This document shows, piece after piece, positions 39,281 to 47,092 of a stretch of 64,000 nt of DNA; the first letter of the stretch is position 1; every line of letters begins with the position of its first letter. This stretch comes from JAKACA01 sp052143575 (GTDB taxonomy: Bacteria; Actinomycetota; Acidimicrobiia; Acidimicrobiales; Bog-793), in the NCBI GenBank assembly GCA_052143575.1, contig JBKQSP010000052.1:41430-105429 (forward strand), in the 5' to 3' direction. Under the pieces are notes generated by a model. It did no database searches, had not been told where the DNA came from, and saw nothing but the letters and a program-made list of their open reading frames with translations. A program made the position numbers and the translations under genes.

Positions 39281-40863
39281 ACCGGTCACCGCACGACGTC
39301 GAGCTGGCGCTCGACCGCGGCATCGACGAGTGGATCTCCTCGCGCCGCGGCGCTCCGGCTGGGTCCCCGGCTGTCGACATCGATCTCGACGCCGAGCTCA
39401 CTGACGACGTGAACGCCGAGATCGAGGAGCTGGTGTTCTTGCTCGATCTTGTTGCTGACGCCAGCGTGCCCGAACAGGCGGGGATGGCGCCCGACGTGCC
39501 CTTGCAGCTCGAGGCCCCTCGGACGCGGCGCGAAGTCAACGTCCGTCAGGTCCCGTGGTCACTTCGTGTCGCCGCCAGCATCGTGCTCGTCGCCGCCCTC
39601 GCCGTCGGGCTCGTCGCTGCGGTCGAGGGACACCGCCCGACGGGTAGCAGCCCTGCCCACGGTGGGCCGCAGATGCCGGCACAGATGCTGGCGTCGCTCA
39701 AGAGCGAAGCGGACAACGCAGCCGATCCGTATCCGACAGAGCCGATCCTCTGGCTGAGAACGACGCTGGCGAAGCTGCGTGCTGTGTCCGGGGATGCCTT
39801 TCCCCTCTACGTCGAGCTGCCTGCCTCGACACCAGTGTGGGTGGCAGACATGCGGGGAACCTTCTACGGCGATCCGGGTGACAAGAACGACATCTTTCGT
39901 GAGTTCTGGAACTTCTATGTAGCTCAGCCGCAAGCGACGACGGGCGGAGTCATCGGAAACCTGGTCGGACGCGAGTGGGGCGACATCAGCGACCTGAGCC
40001 GGCTCGGGACGGTGCACACCGTCATGCTGACGGCGCCGGCGACACCGCCTCCCTACCTGCCCCTGCCCACCTCGATCGCCGCCACTCTCGAACGTGACGC
40101 CAGCGCCAACCACGAGCCCTATCCGCCGACACCGGCGCTGTTCGTCGAGACGACGGCAGGGGCGTTCCGTCACATCGTGGGGTCAAGGCTGACGACGCAG
40201 GACTGGTGGTCGATCGCGACCGCCGCGGCGGCGACCCCCGTGTGGATCGTCGAGTACGAGGGCGGCTTCCAACTGGGCAATCCGAATGGCGGCTCCAGCA
40301 CCCTCTGGCTGCTTGCCCTCGGGCAGACGGGAGCAGAGCAGTACAGCTGGCTCGGGAACCCGCCCGGGTTGGCGGCCTTCGGCGATCGCCTCGGGCGGGT
40401 CGGTCCCGTGCACGAAGCCTGGATCGCCCCGAGCGCCCCAACGTCCCTCTCACCGCTTGTCGACGACGCCGTCCACAGCGACTTGGCAGAGCGATTCCAG
40501 GACGACAGCGCCTACTTGCGGCAATCGAGGACGATCGAGGGCACGTGGACGGAGACATCGGTGGCGGCTCTCGAGTCGCTCACACGCCCGCAGATGCTGA
40601 GCACCGTCTCGGGGATCGCCGGCAACGCGCCCGTCTGGGTCGTCGAGCTCACCGGTTTGCCCGCCACGACTGACTCCCAGAGCCACTCGGACTGGGTCAT
40701 CGTCACGACGCAGCGGCCCGACTCGAGCTCGGTCGTCTCTGACACCTCTCTCGGGGTGCCGCCACTGTTCGGGATCACGAGCTTGAGCCAGATCGGCACC
40801 GTCCGCGCCGTCACCTTCCACGTGACGGCCGGTGACGGTCACGTCACCTTCTCCGGGAGCTAG
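39277..40863 (+). CDS. Single-pass membrane protein with triplicated outer domain, putative anti-sigma factor
   Basis: 528 aa. The cytoplasmic part (about 1-90) is acidic and helical; one membrane segment covers about 96-116. Outside lie three related units (about 145-250, 262-385, 410-525), each with the pattern TPVW(I/V)VxxxG and ending in a RLGxVHxxxxxP-like strand. I find no zinc-binding HxxxCxxC motif, so it is not a standard ZAS anti-sigma. Overlap with the sigma gene supports a sensor/anti-sigma role; the repeats would be the sensing part. Function is inferred from context. Confidence 0.75.
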   Translation: MNRSPHDVELALDRGIDEWISSRRGAPAGSPAVDIDLDAELTDDVNAEIEELVFLLDLVADASVPEQAGMAPDVPLQLEAPRTRREVNVRQVPWSLRVAASIVLVAALAVGLVAAVEGHRPTGSSPAHGGPQMPAQMLASLKSEADNAADPYPTEPILWLRTTLAKLRAVSGDAFPLYVELPASTPVWVADMRGTFYGDPGDKNDIFREFWNFYVAQPQATTGGVIGNLVGREWGDISDLSRLGTVHTVMLTAPATPPPYLPLPTSIAATLERDASANHEPYPPTPALFVETTAGAFRHIVGSRLTTQDWWSIATAAAATPVWIVEYEGGFQLGNPNGGSSTLWLLALGQTGAEQYSWLGNPPGLAAFGDRLGRVGPVHEAWIAPSAPTSLSPLVDDAVHSDLAERFQDDSAYLRQSRTIEGTWTETSVAALESLTRPQMLSTVSGIAGNAPVWVVELTGLPATTDSQSHSDWVIVTTQRPDSSSVVSDTSLGVPPLFGITSLSQIGTVRAVTFHVTAGDGHVTFSGS

Positions 40864-40888
40864 GCAGCCCCTCGTCAGCGCTCAGCGC

Positions 40889-41140
40889 TCAGCGGTGATC
40901 GGACCACGGTCGGTCGCGGCGGCGGGCGACCGGCTTGTTCCACCAGCGACCGGACATGCGCCAGACGTACTCCGGAGCGCCTCGCTCCCCGCTCGTCGGC
41001 AGCTGCGGGCGGGGCCAGCAGGCCTCCACGGCGGCGGCGATGGCGGCTACGACTTCCGGAGGTGCGCTGAGAGCGCCGGGAACGACTGGCTGCGGGGCGC
41101 CCAGCCCAAGCTCGGCGGCCCCCGTCGCCGGCGCCGTCAC
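40889..41140 (-). CDS. Acyl-CoA carboxylase epsilon-like subunit
   Basis: Small protein of 83 aa. The C-terminal EYVWRMSGRWWNKPV matches the hallmark of actinobacterial acyl-CoA carboxylase epsilon subunits, which tighten the alpha-beta complex. Its GTG start overlaps the beta-subunit stop (GTGA), so it is translated with it. Too short and too alanine-rich to be found easily by gene callers, but the motif and position make it convincing. Confidence 0.88.
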   Translation of the reverse strand: MTAPATGAAELGLGAPQPVVPGALSAPPEVVAAIAAAVEACWPRPQLPTSGERGAPEYVWRMSGRWWNKPVARRRDRPWSDHR

Positions 41141-42762
41141 AGTGGGATGTTCCCGTGCTTGCGGTGGGGAAGCTCCTCGCGCTTCGAGGCGAGCAGGTCG
41201 AGGCTGCGGACGATGACCCGCCGCGTGTCCGCCGGGTCGATGACGTCGTCGACATAGCCGCGCTCGGCTGCCACATACGGGTTGGCGTAACGGCCGGTGT
41301 AGTCCTCGACGAGCTCGGCCCGCCGCGCCACCGGGTCGCCCGAGTCGGCGAGCTCGCGCCGATACACGATCTCGACGGCGCCCTGCGGGCCCATGACCGC
41401 AAGCTCGGCGGACGGCCAGGCGAAGGCGAAGTCCGTTCCGATCGACTTCGAGTCCATGACGACGTAGGCACCGCCATAGGCCTTCCGCGTGATGACCTGG
41501 ATGCGGGGCACGGTCGACTCGCAATAGGCGTACAGCAGCTTGGCGCCGTGACGGATGATGCCGCCGTACTCCTGGTCGGTCCCCGGCATGAAGCCGGGGA
41601 CGTCGACGAAGGTGACGAGCGGCAGGTTGAAGGCGTCGCAGGTGCGCACGAAACGAGCGCCCTTCTCCGACGAGTCGATGTCGAGCACGCCGGCCAGCAC
41701 GGCCGGCTGATTGCCGACGATCCCGACGGCCCGCCCCCCGATGCGTGCAAAGCCACACGTCAAGCTCATGGCCCAGTGCGGGAAGTACTCCATGTACTCG
41801 CCGTCGTCGACGATCGCCTGGATGACCTTGCGCATGTCGTAGGGCTGGTTGGAGCTCGGCGGCACGATGTCGCGGAGCTCCTCCACGAGCGCCTCGGCGT
41901 CGTCGGGCCGCTCGTTCATGGGCGCCATCTCGAGGTTGTTGGAAGGAAGGAACGACAGCAGGTAACGCACGTCGTCGAGACAGGCCTTCTCGTCGGCGGA
42001 CACGAAGGTCGCCACGCCCGAGCGCGTGGCGTGGCTCATGGCACCGCCGAGCTGTTCGAGGGTGACCTCCTCGCCGGTGACGGTCTTCACGACGTCCGGG
42101 CCGGTGATGAACATGTGGCTCGTCTCGTGCACCATGAAGATGAAGTCCGTCATGGCAGGTGAGTAGACGGCGCCGCCGGCGCACGGCCCGAGGATGACGC
42201 TGATCTGCGGCACGACGCCTGAAGCGAGCACGTTGCGGTAGAAGATGCCCCCGTAGCCGTGCAGGGCGACGACACCCTCCTGGATACGGGCTCCACCGCC
42301 GTCGTTCAGGCCGATGATGGGCACGCCGACGTCGAGGGCCAGCTCCATGAGCTTGTGGATCTTCTCGGCGTGCGCCTCTCCGAGCGCACCGCCGAAGACG
42401 GTGAAGTCCTGGCTGTAGATGCAGACACGCCGCCCGTCGATCGTGCCGAAGCCAGTGATGACACCGTCGGTGTAGGGCCGGCTCCGCTCGAGCCCCATGC
42501 CATGGGAGCGGTGGCGGACGAGGAGGTCGAGCTCCTGGAAAGACCCGTCGTCGAGCAGGTAGTCGAGGCGCTCGCGTGCCAGCATCTTGCCCTTGGAGCG
42601 GTGGTTCTGGATCGAGCGCTCACTGCCCGGGTTGCGGGCGTGCGCCTTCTCCTCTTCGAGCGCCTTCAACCGGGCCGTCATCGAGTGGTCGTGGATGACG
42701 ACTCGCTCCGTCTCGACGGCATCGGCGAGGAGTGTGAGATCCGCGGTCGTTTCGTCGGCCAT
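41137..42762 (-). CDS. pccB: Acyl-CoA carboxylase beta subunit (propionyl-CoA type carboxyltransferase)
   Basis: Carboxyltransferase subunit of 541 aa. It has the N-terminal carboxyltransferase domain with GPCAGGAVYSPA and the C-terminal domain with VPGFMPGTDQEYGGIIRHGAKLL-type acyl-CoA pocket, as in PccB/AccD5. It transfers carboxyl from biotin to propionyl- or acetyl-CoA. No biotin-bearing alpha subunit is in the window. Leaderless start: TAGCCT at 42774-42769 is 6 nt before the ATG. In the ethylmalonyl-CoA route it would carboxylate propionyl-CoA. Confidence 0.93.
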   Translation of the reverse strand: MADETTADLTLLADAVETERVVIHDHSMTARLKALEEEKAHARNPGSERSIQNHRSKGKMLARERLDYLLDDGSFQELDLLVRHRSHGMGLERSRPYTDGVITGFGTIDGRRVCIYSQDFTVFGGALGEAHAEKIHKLMELALDVGVPIIGLNDGGGARIQEGVVALHGYGGIFYRNVLASGVVPQISVILGPCAGGAVYSPAMTDFIFMVHETSHMFITGPDVVKTVTGEEVTLEQLGGAMSHATRSGVATFVSADEKACLDDVRYLLSFLPSNNLEMAPMNERPDDAEALVEELRDIVPPSSNQPYDMRKVIQAIVDDGEYMEYFPHWAMSLTCGFARIGGRAVGIVGNQPAVLAGVLDIDSSEKGARFVRTCDAFNLPLVTFVDVPGFMPGTDQEYGGIIRHGAKLLYAYCESTVPRIQVITRKAYGGAYVVMDSKSIGTDFAFAWPSAELAVMGPQGAVEIVYRRELADSGDPVARRAELVEDYTGRYANPYVAAERGYVDDVIDPADTRRVIVRSLDLLASKREELPHRKHGNIPL

Positions 42763-42853
42763 GGCGGAAGGCTACCGGCGCACCCGGTCGTCTCGCCGTC
42801 GATCGCTCCGTCAACGAGGCGAGCGTCTCGCCGGCGGCGTGGCAGGGCACCGT

Positions 42854-42903
42854 GGCATGTGGTTTCTTACCATTTTCGACCGATTCGGCACGCCAAGGTT
42901 CGG
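42854..42903. repeat. 50-base dispersed element, copy 1
   Basis: Shares about three quarters of its bases with 45158-45206. Its core is TGGTTTCTTACCA (42860-42872) followed by TTTTCGACCGATTCGGCA. It lies 21 bases after the YceI stop and about 90 bases upstream of pccB on the minus strand. Confidence 0.7.
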
Positions 42904-42923
42904 CACCACCGCCGGAGGGGCCG

Positions 42924-43649
42924 TTACTGCCGGCGCAAGACGAGGAGGAACTCGGCCACGCCGTGATCGGCCAGCGAGCCGAGGAATCCGAAGCCGGCCG
43001 GTCCCTCGACGCCCCAGTCGCTGAGTGCGACAGGGATCGAGCCCGCCGCCTGCAGAACCGCTCCGTCGCGTCGGGCAGAGAGCAGGAAGGTCACCGGACG
43101 CGAGGTCCCGTGCATGGAGAGCTGACCGACCGCCGTGGCGGTGATGACGGCACCCGCCGTCGAAGCCGGGCTCAGCCTCACCGGCTGTGTGAGCCTGAGC
43201 GTGGCGTAGGGATGGAGCCGGGTGTCGAGGCTCGTCTCGAGCTCTGGCTGCGTCTTGCCCTGCACCGTGATGGCGACGAGGTCGACGCTGAACGATGCTG
43301 CGATGACCTCGTCGCCGGAGATCGTGACGGTGCCGCTGAGCTCATTCGTCCTGCCGACAACGTCGTTGCTCGCCCACAGGACGGTTTCCCGCAGGCGGAA
43401 ACCCGCCAGTGACCCGGCGGCGACCTCCCACGTGCCCTCGATCGGGCCGACGGGTGCGCTGGCTGCCGCGGCCGGCAGCGCCAGCGGGGCGAGTGTCGGT
43501 TGCAGGTCGACGGCAACGACGACGCCCGCCACGCCGAGCACGAGGAGGGCGGCGACGGCGGCGAGGATCCAACGCCACCAGTGGCGGCGCTTGCGGGATG
43601 GGCTCGGCGGGCGCTCGGCGGGCATCTGCCCGCTCGTCTCCTCGGTCAT
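42924..43649 (-). CDS. Membrane-anchored YceI-like lipocalin-fold protein
   Basis: 241 aa with a basic N terminus, one membrane segment (about 27-47) and an extracytoplasmic YceI domain (about 70-241). YceI proteins form a beta-barrel that binds isoprenoid-like lipids; the segments GTWEVAAGSLAGFRLRE and QLSMHGTSRPV are typical. The start at 43649 overlaps the stop of the upstream DUF385 gene (ATGA), so the two act together. A quinone- or lipid-related role is inferred. Confidence 0.87.
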   Translation of the reverse strand: MTEETSGQMPAERPPSPSRKRRHWWRWILAAVAALLVLGVAGVVVAVDLQPTLAPLALPAAAASAPVGPIEGTWEVAAGSLAGFRLRETVLWASNDVVGRTNELSGTVTISGDEVIAASFSVDLVAITVQGKTQPELETSLDTRLHPYATLRLTQPVRLSPASTAGAVITATAVGQLSMHGTSRPVTFLLSARRDGAVLQAAGSIPVALSDWGVEGPAGFGFLGSLADHGVAEFLLVLRRQ

Positions 43650-44137
43650 TTCGCACCGCCGAGGGGAAGGACGACCCGAAAGACGGGATAGCTGTCTGAG
43701 ATGGCCTCGAAGTCCCGCAGGGGGGCGTGCCGGTCGACGGGGATGTGCGGTCGCGCCCCGGGCACCGTCTCGAGATATCGCTTGATGATCGGCGGGCGCT
43801 CGCTCACCGGCAGTTCGACGAGCCGGCACGCCACGGCGTGCCGGCGCCGCAGTGCCGCCTGCCCGCCGGCGGCGCGCACGTTCCGGACCCAATTGCACTG
43901 CTCGCCGAGCATCGGCACGAGGTACCACTCGCCGTTCCAGTCGGCCATGCCGAGAGGGAAGCGACCGAGTCGCCCGGTGCGGCGGCCGCGGACCTCGAGG
44001 GTCACCCAGCGCCTCGGTGCCAGCCCCAGGCCGAACACGGCCGCCCACACGCGCGAGAAGCCACGCGCCAGCCCGTCGCCCCGGCCGCCGGCATACATGG
44101 CCCGCAACTGGTCGTCTGAGAAAAGCCCGCTCCGCAT
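43646..44137 (-). CDS. DUF385 / deazaflavin-dependent nitroreductase-family protein
   Basis: 163 aa related to the F420-dependent Ddn family: a split beta-barrel with WVTLEVRGRRTGRLGRFPLG and GEWYLVPMLGEQCNWVRNVRAAGG. Members bind F420 or related cofactors and reduce quinones or nitro compounds. I chose the ATG at 44137 because AAGGAAGG precedes it by 7 nt; a start 45 bases upstream has a Shine-Dalgarno touching the codon. It is divergent from a TetR gene and coupled to a YceI-like gene. Confidence 0.85.
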   Translation of the reverse strand: MRSGLFSDDQLRAMYAGGRGDGLARGFSRVWAAVFGLGLAPRRWVTLEVRGRRTGRLGRFPLGMADWNGEWYLVPMLGEQCNWVRNVRAAGGQAALRRRHAVACRLVELPVSERPPIIKRYLETVPGARPHIPVDRHAPLRDFEAISDSYPVFRVVLPLGGAK

Positions 44138-44258
44138 CGTGTCGCCTTCCTTCCGAACTGGGATCTCGGGTTTGCCACCCATCCTCGGTGTGTAGAGCTT
44201 AAGATGTCAGATACCAAACTTGAAATATAGAGTACTAAGCCCCAAAGACGAGGACAAC

Positions 44259-45116
44259 ATGAGGGAGCACGCCGAAGGATCCCCGACCGGGCTCGCCCGC
44301 CGCCGGCGCCGGCTGTCGGACCGGGAGACCGAGCAGCGCATGCTGCAGGCAGCCGTCGACATGGTGAACCTCACCGGCTTGACGGTGAGCCTCGAGCACA
44401 TCAGCTTCGAAGACGTCATCCGGGATGCCGACGTCTCGCGGAGCGCCGTCTACCGCCGCTGGCCGTACAAGGACCTCTTCTTCAGCGATCTCGTGGAGGC
44501 GCTCGCCAAGGACGCCACGCCGGCGATCGTCGACGAGGAGACAGCGCTCATGAGGACGGTCGTGACCCAGCACCTCGACTGGTTCGTGACACCTGAGGGG
44601 CGCCACGACCTCGTCATCGAGCTCTGCCGGCAACTGGCGCTCCTCGACTTCCGGCTCATGTACGAGTCGCCGGCGTGGCGAACCTACCTCGCCCTTCACG
44701 CCACCTTCATGAGCCTCGCCGACGGCGCCCTACGCGACCAGGTGCAGGCGGCCTTGGCGCAGTCCGAGCACGACCGCACGGCGCGCGTGGCGAGGGCCTG
44801 GGAAGGGCTGACGACACTGTTCGGCTACCGGTTGAAGCCCGAGCTCGGCGTCACCTTCGAGACCATGGCCACGCTGCTCAGCGCCACGATGCGCGGGCTC
44901 GTCATCATGGCCCTCTCTACGCCCGGTCTCGCCGCCGATCGCATCCAGGCACGGCCGTTCGGGGCGACCGGCACGGGCGAATGGTCCCTCGCAGCCATGG
45001 GCCTCACGGGCATCGCCTCGGCATTCCTCGAGCCCGACCCGGCCGTCAGATGGGACGAGGCCCGACGAGCCGACGTCGGCGAGGCACTGAGCCGCTGGTC
45101 TCTCTCCGAGATTTGA
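44259..45116 (+). CDS. TetR-family transcriptional regulator
   Basis: 285 aa. The N-terminal helix-turn-helix domain (about 15-65) reads FEDVIRDADVSRSAVYRRWPYKDLFFSDL; the C-terminal ligand domain is longer than usual. The ATG at 44259 is favoured by GAGG 6 nt upstream over a TTG at 44220. The intergenic region with the divergent DUF385 gene is unusually AT-rich and contains ATGTCA and TATAGA 16 bases apart, a plausible promoter. Local control of the DUF385-YceI pair is likely; wider control of the C4-CoA genes is possible. Confidence 0.88.
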   Translation: MREHAEGSPTGLARRRRRLSDRETEQRMLQAAVDMVNLTGLTVSLEHISFEDVIRDADVSRSAVYRRWPYKDLFFSDLVEALAKDATPAIVDEETALMRTVVTQHLDWFVTPEGRHDLVIELCRQLALLDFRLMYESPAWRTYLALHATFMSLADGALRDQVQAALAQSEHDRTARVARAWEGLTTLFGYRLKPELGVTFETMATLLSATMRGLVIMALSTPGLAADRIQARPFGATGTGEWSLAAMGLTGIASAFLEPDPAVRWDEARRADVGEALSRWSLSEI

Positions 45117-45157
45117 CGCCGGCGGGCGCGACCCCCCGGGGCGGGCAGGCCTATCTC

Positions 45158-45206
45158 GGCAGGTGGCTTCTCGCCATTACCGACCGATTCGACAGGCAGA
45201 GGTCGG
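45158..45206. repeat. 50-base dispersed element, copy 2
   Basis: Counterpart of 42854-42903, located 4 bases after the epimerase stop on the minus strand. Core TGGCTTCTCGCCA (45164-45176). Relative to copy 1, the fourth arm pair changes from T-A to C-G on both sides, keeping the inverted repeat intact. Confidence 0.7.
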
Positions 45207-45210
45207 CGCC

Positions 45211-45627
45211 CTACTCCTGCACGAGCTCGATCAAGGCCCCAAAGGCGCTCTTGGGATGCACGAAGGCGACCGTCGTGCCTCGCGAGCCCGGCCGAGGAGC
45301 CTCGTCGATCGTCGTGGCGCCGGCGGCGCGCATGGACTCGAGGGCGGCAGCGCAGTCGGTCACCCGGAAACCGACGTGATGAATGCCCTCGCCGCGGCGT
45401 TCCAGGTACTTGGCGACGGGCGAGTCGTCGCGGGTCGGCGTCAGCAGCTGCACGTAGGAGTCGGCCACCTTCAAGAGGGCTTCCTCGACGCCGTCGCTCT
45501 CGATCCGCTCTCGGTGCGACACCGTGGCGCCGAGCGTCTCGCCATACCAGGCAATCGCTGCATCGAGGTCGCGTACGGCCATGGCGACATGGTCGATCTC
45601 CGTCAATTCGAAACCCGGCACGCTCAC
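45211..45627 (-). CDS. Methylmalonyl-CoA/ethylmalonyl-CoA epimerase (VOC fold)
   Basis: Metal-dependent epimerase of 138 aa. Opening TEIDHVAMAVRDLDAAIAWY, HVGFRVTDCAAAL with the second metal histidine, and ALIELVQE with the metal glutamate match the methylmalonyl-CoA epimerase family. It converts the 2S and 2R forms of ethylmalonyl- and methylmalonyl-CoA. Its GTG overlaps the ccr stop (GTGA), so it is co-translated with crotonyl-CoA carboxylase/reductase, whose product it would epimerise. Confidence 0.92.
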   Translation of the reverse strand: MSVPGFELTEIDHVAMAVRDLDAAIAWYGETLGATVSHRERIESDGVEEALLKVADSYVQLLTPTRDDSPVAKYLERRGEGIHHVGFRVTDCAAALESMRAAGATTIDEAPRPGSRGTTVAFVHPKSAFGALIELVQE

Positions 45628-46964
45628 GCCCCCAGCCTGCGGAACATCGTGATCTTGTCCTCCCCCACCTTGTCCCTCAGCTCGGGATCGGCGATGCCGA
45701 GCCCTTCGGAGGGCGCCAGGCAGAGGACGCCGATCTTCCCCTCGTGCAGGTTGTAGTGCACCTGCGAGGCGGCCTCCCCGACTTCGGACAGCGGGTAGAC
45801 GGCTGACAGGATCGGCTGGATCTTCCCCAAGCGGATCAAGCGGTTCGCCTCCCAGGCCTCCCGGTAGTTGGCGAAGTGAGACGACTTGATGGACTTCAGC
45901 TTCATCCAGAGGTGACGGTTGTCGTACTCGATCATGTAGCCGGAGGTGGCGGCGCACGTCACGATGACGCCCCCCCGCTTGGCGACGAAGACGGAGGCTC
46001 CCATCGTCTGGCGGCCCGGGTGCTCGAAGACGATGTCCGGGTCTTCACCGACGAGGGCACGGATGTCCTTGCCGAGACGGCGCCACTCGGATTCGTCCTG
46101 GGTGTGCTCGTCGGCCCAGAAACGGTAGGCCTTGTCGGCGCGGTCGATGACGGCCTCGCACCCGAGTCCTTCCAGCAGCTTGGCCTTCGAGGCCGAGCTG
46201 ACGACGCCGACAGGGATGCCGCCACCGTTCAGCACGTACTGGACCGCATAGCCGCCGAGGCCGCCGGTGGCGCCCCAGACGAGGACGACGTCGCCTTGTT
46301 TCATGGCGGCCCCGTTGTGCGAGACGAGCATCCGGTAGGACGTCGAGTTGCAGAGGGCGTTGACGGCGGCTTCTTCCCAGCTCAGGTGCTCCGGTTTAGG
46401 AAGCAGCTGGTTGGCTCGTACGACAGACAGGTCGGCCAGCCCCCCGAAGTTGCTCTCGAAACCCCAGATCCGCTGGTTCGACGCCATCATGGCGTCGTCG
46501 TGCGCCCGCGGGTCCTGGGCGTCGACGTAGTTGCAGTGGACGACGACGCGGTCGCCCGGCTTCCAGTCGCGCACCGCAGAGCCGACCCGCAGCACGACGC
46601 CGGAGGCGTCCGAGCCGACGACGTGATAGGGGAGGTCGTGGCGCTTGCCCCACTCGCTCTCGCGGCCCAGCCGCTCGAGGAACGAGAAAGTCGGGAGCGG
46701 CTCGAAGATCGAGGTCCACACCGTGTTGAAGTTGATGGAGCTCGCCATGACGGCGATGCAGCACTCGTCGGGTGCAAGGGCGGGCACGGGTACTTCCTCC
46801 ACGTGGAGGGAGCGGCGGGGGTCCTTCTCGCGGGAGGAGAGGCCGGCGAAGATGTCCTGCTCGTCCTTGCGGACGAAGGCCGCCCGATAGGACTCGGGAA
46901 GTGCCAGTGCGGCAAGCTCCTCGCCCGGTGCGCCGGCAAGGATGGCGTCGCGGATGGCTTCCAT
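45624..46964 (-). CDS. ccr: Crotonyl-CoA carboxylase/reductase
   Basis: NADPH-dependent medium-chain dehydrogenase-fold enzyme of 446 aa that makes ethylmalonyl-CoA from crotonyl-CoA and CO2. The N-terminal extension (1-60), SSINFNTVWTSIFEP, SDASGVVLRVG, WGATGGLGGYAVQYVLNGG (nucleotide-binding) and GVIVTCAATSGYMIEYDNRHLWM are characteristic of Ccr rather than ordinary quinone reductases. It is the signature enzyme of the ethylmalonyl-CoA pathway and is also used for polyketide extender units. Leaderless: TAGCCT at 46976-46971 is 6 nt before the ATG. Divergent from the thiolase gene. Confidence 0.95.
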   Translation of the reverse strand: MEAIRDAILAGAPGEELAALALPESYRAAFVRKDEQDIFAGLSSREKDPRRSLHVEEVPVPALAPDECCIAVMASSINFNTVWTSIFEPLPTFSFLERLGRESEWGKRHDLPYHVVGSDASGVVLRVGSAVRDWKPGDRVVVHCNYVDAQDPRAHDDAMMASNQRIWGFESNFGGLADLSVVRANQLLPKPEHLSWEEAAVNALCNSTSYRMLVSHNGAAMKQGDVVLVWGATGGLGGYAVQYVLNGGGIPVGVVSSASKAKLLEGLGCEAVIDRADKAYRFWADEHTQDESEWRRLGKDIRALVGEDPDIVFEHPGRQTMGASVFVAKRGGVIVTCAATSGYMIEYDNRHLWMKLKSIKSSHFANYREAWEANRLIRLGKIQPILSAVYPLSEVGEAASQVHYNLHEGKIGVLCLAPSEGLGIADPELRDKVGEDKITMFRRLGA

Positions 46965-46970
46965 GCCCGG

Positions 46971-47003
46971 AGGCTACTACTTGGTCATTTGACCCTTCGA
47001 AGG
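46971..47003 (-). promoter_or_regulatory. ccr promoter with two adjacent palindromes
   Basis: The -10 TAGCCT (46976-46971) is followed upstream by GGTCA-TT-TGACC (46983-46994) and the adjoining CCTTCGAAGG (46994-47003). Both are perfect and lie in the spacer and -35 region, where a regulator would block or activate transcription. No clear -35 hexamer is present, consistent with regulated expression. Confidence 0.55.
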
Positions 47004-47092
47004 TGCCAGGCGAGGGCGTCGGACGGTAGGCTCGGCGGCGCTTCGAGGGCCGATCGTTCGGCCCCGTTCCATCCAGCACCCAGGAGGGTCAG

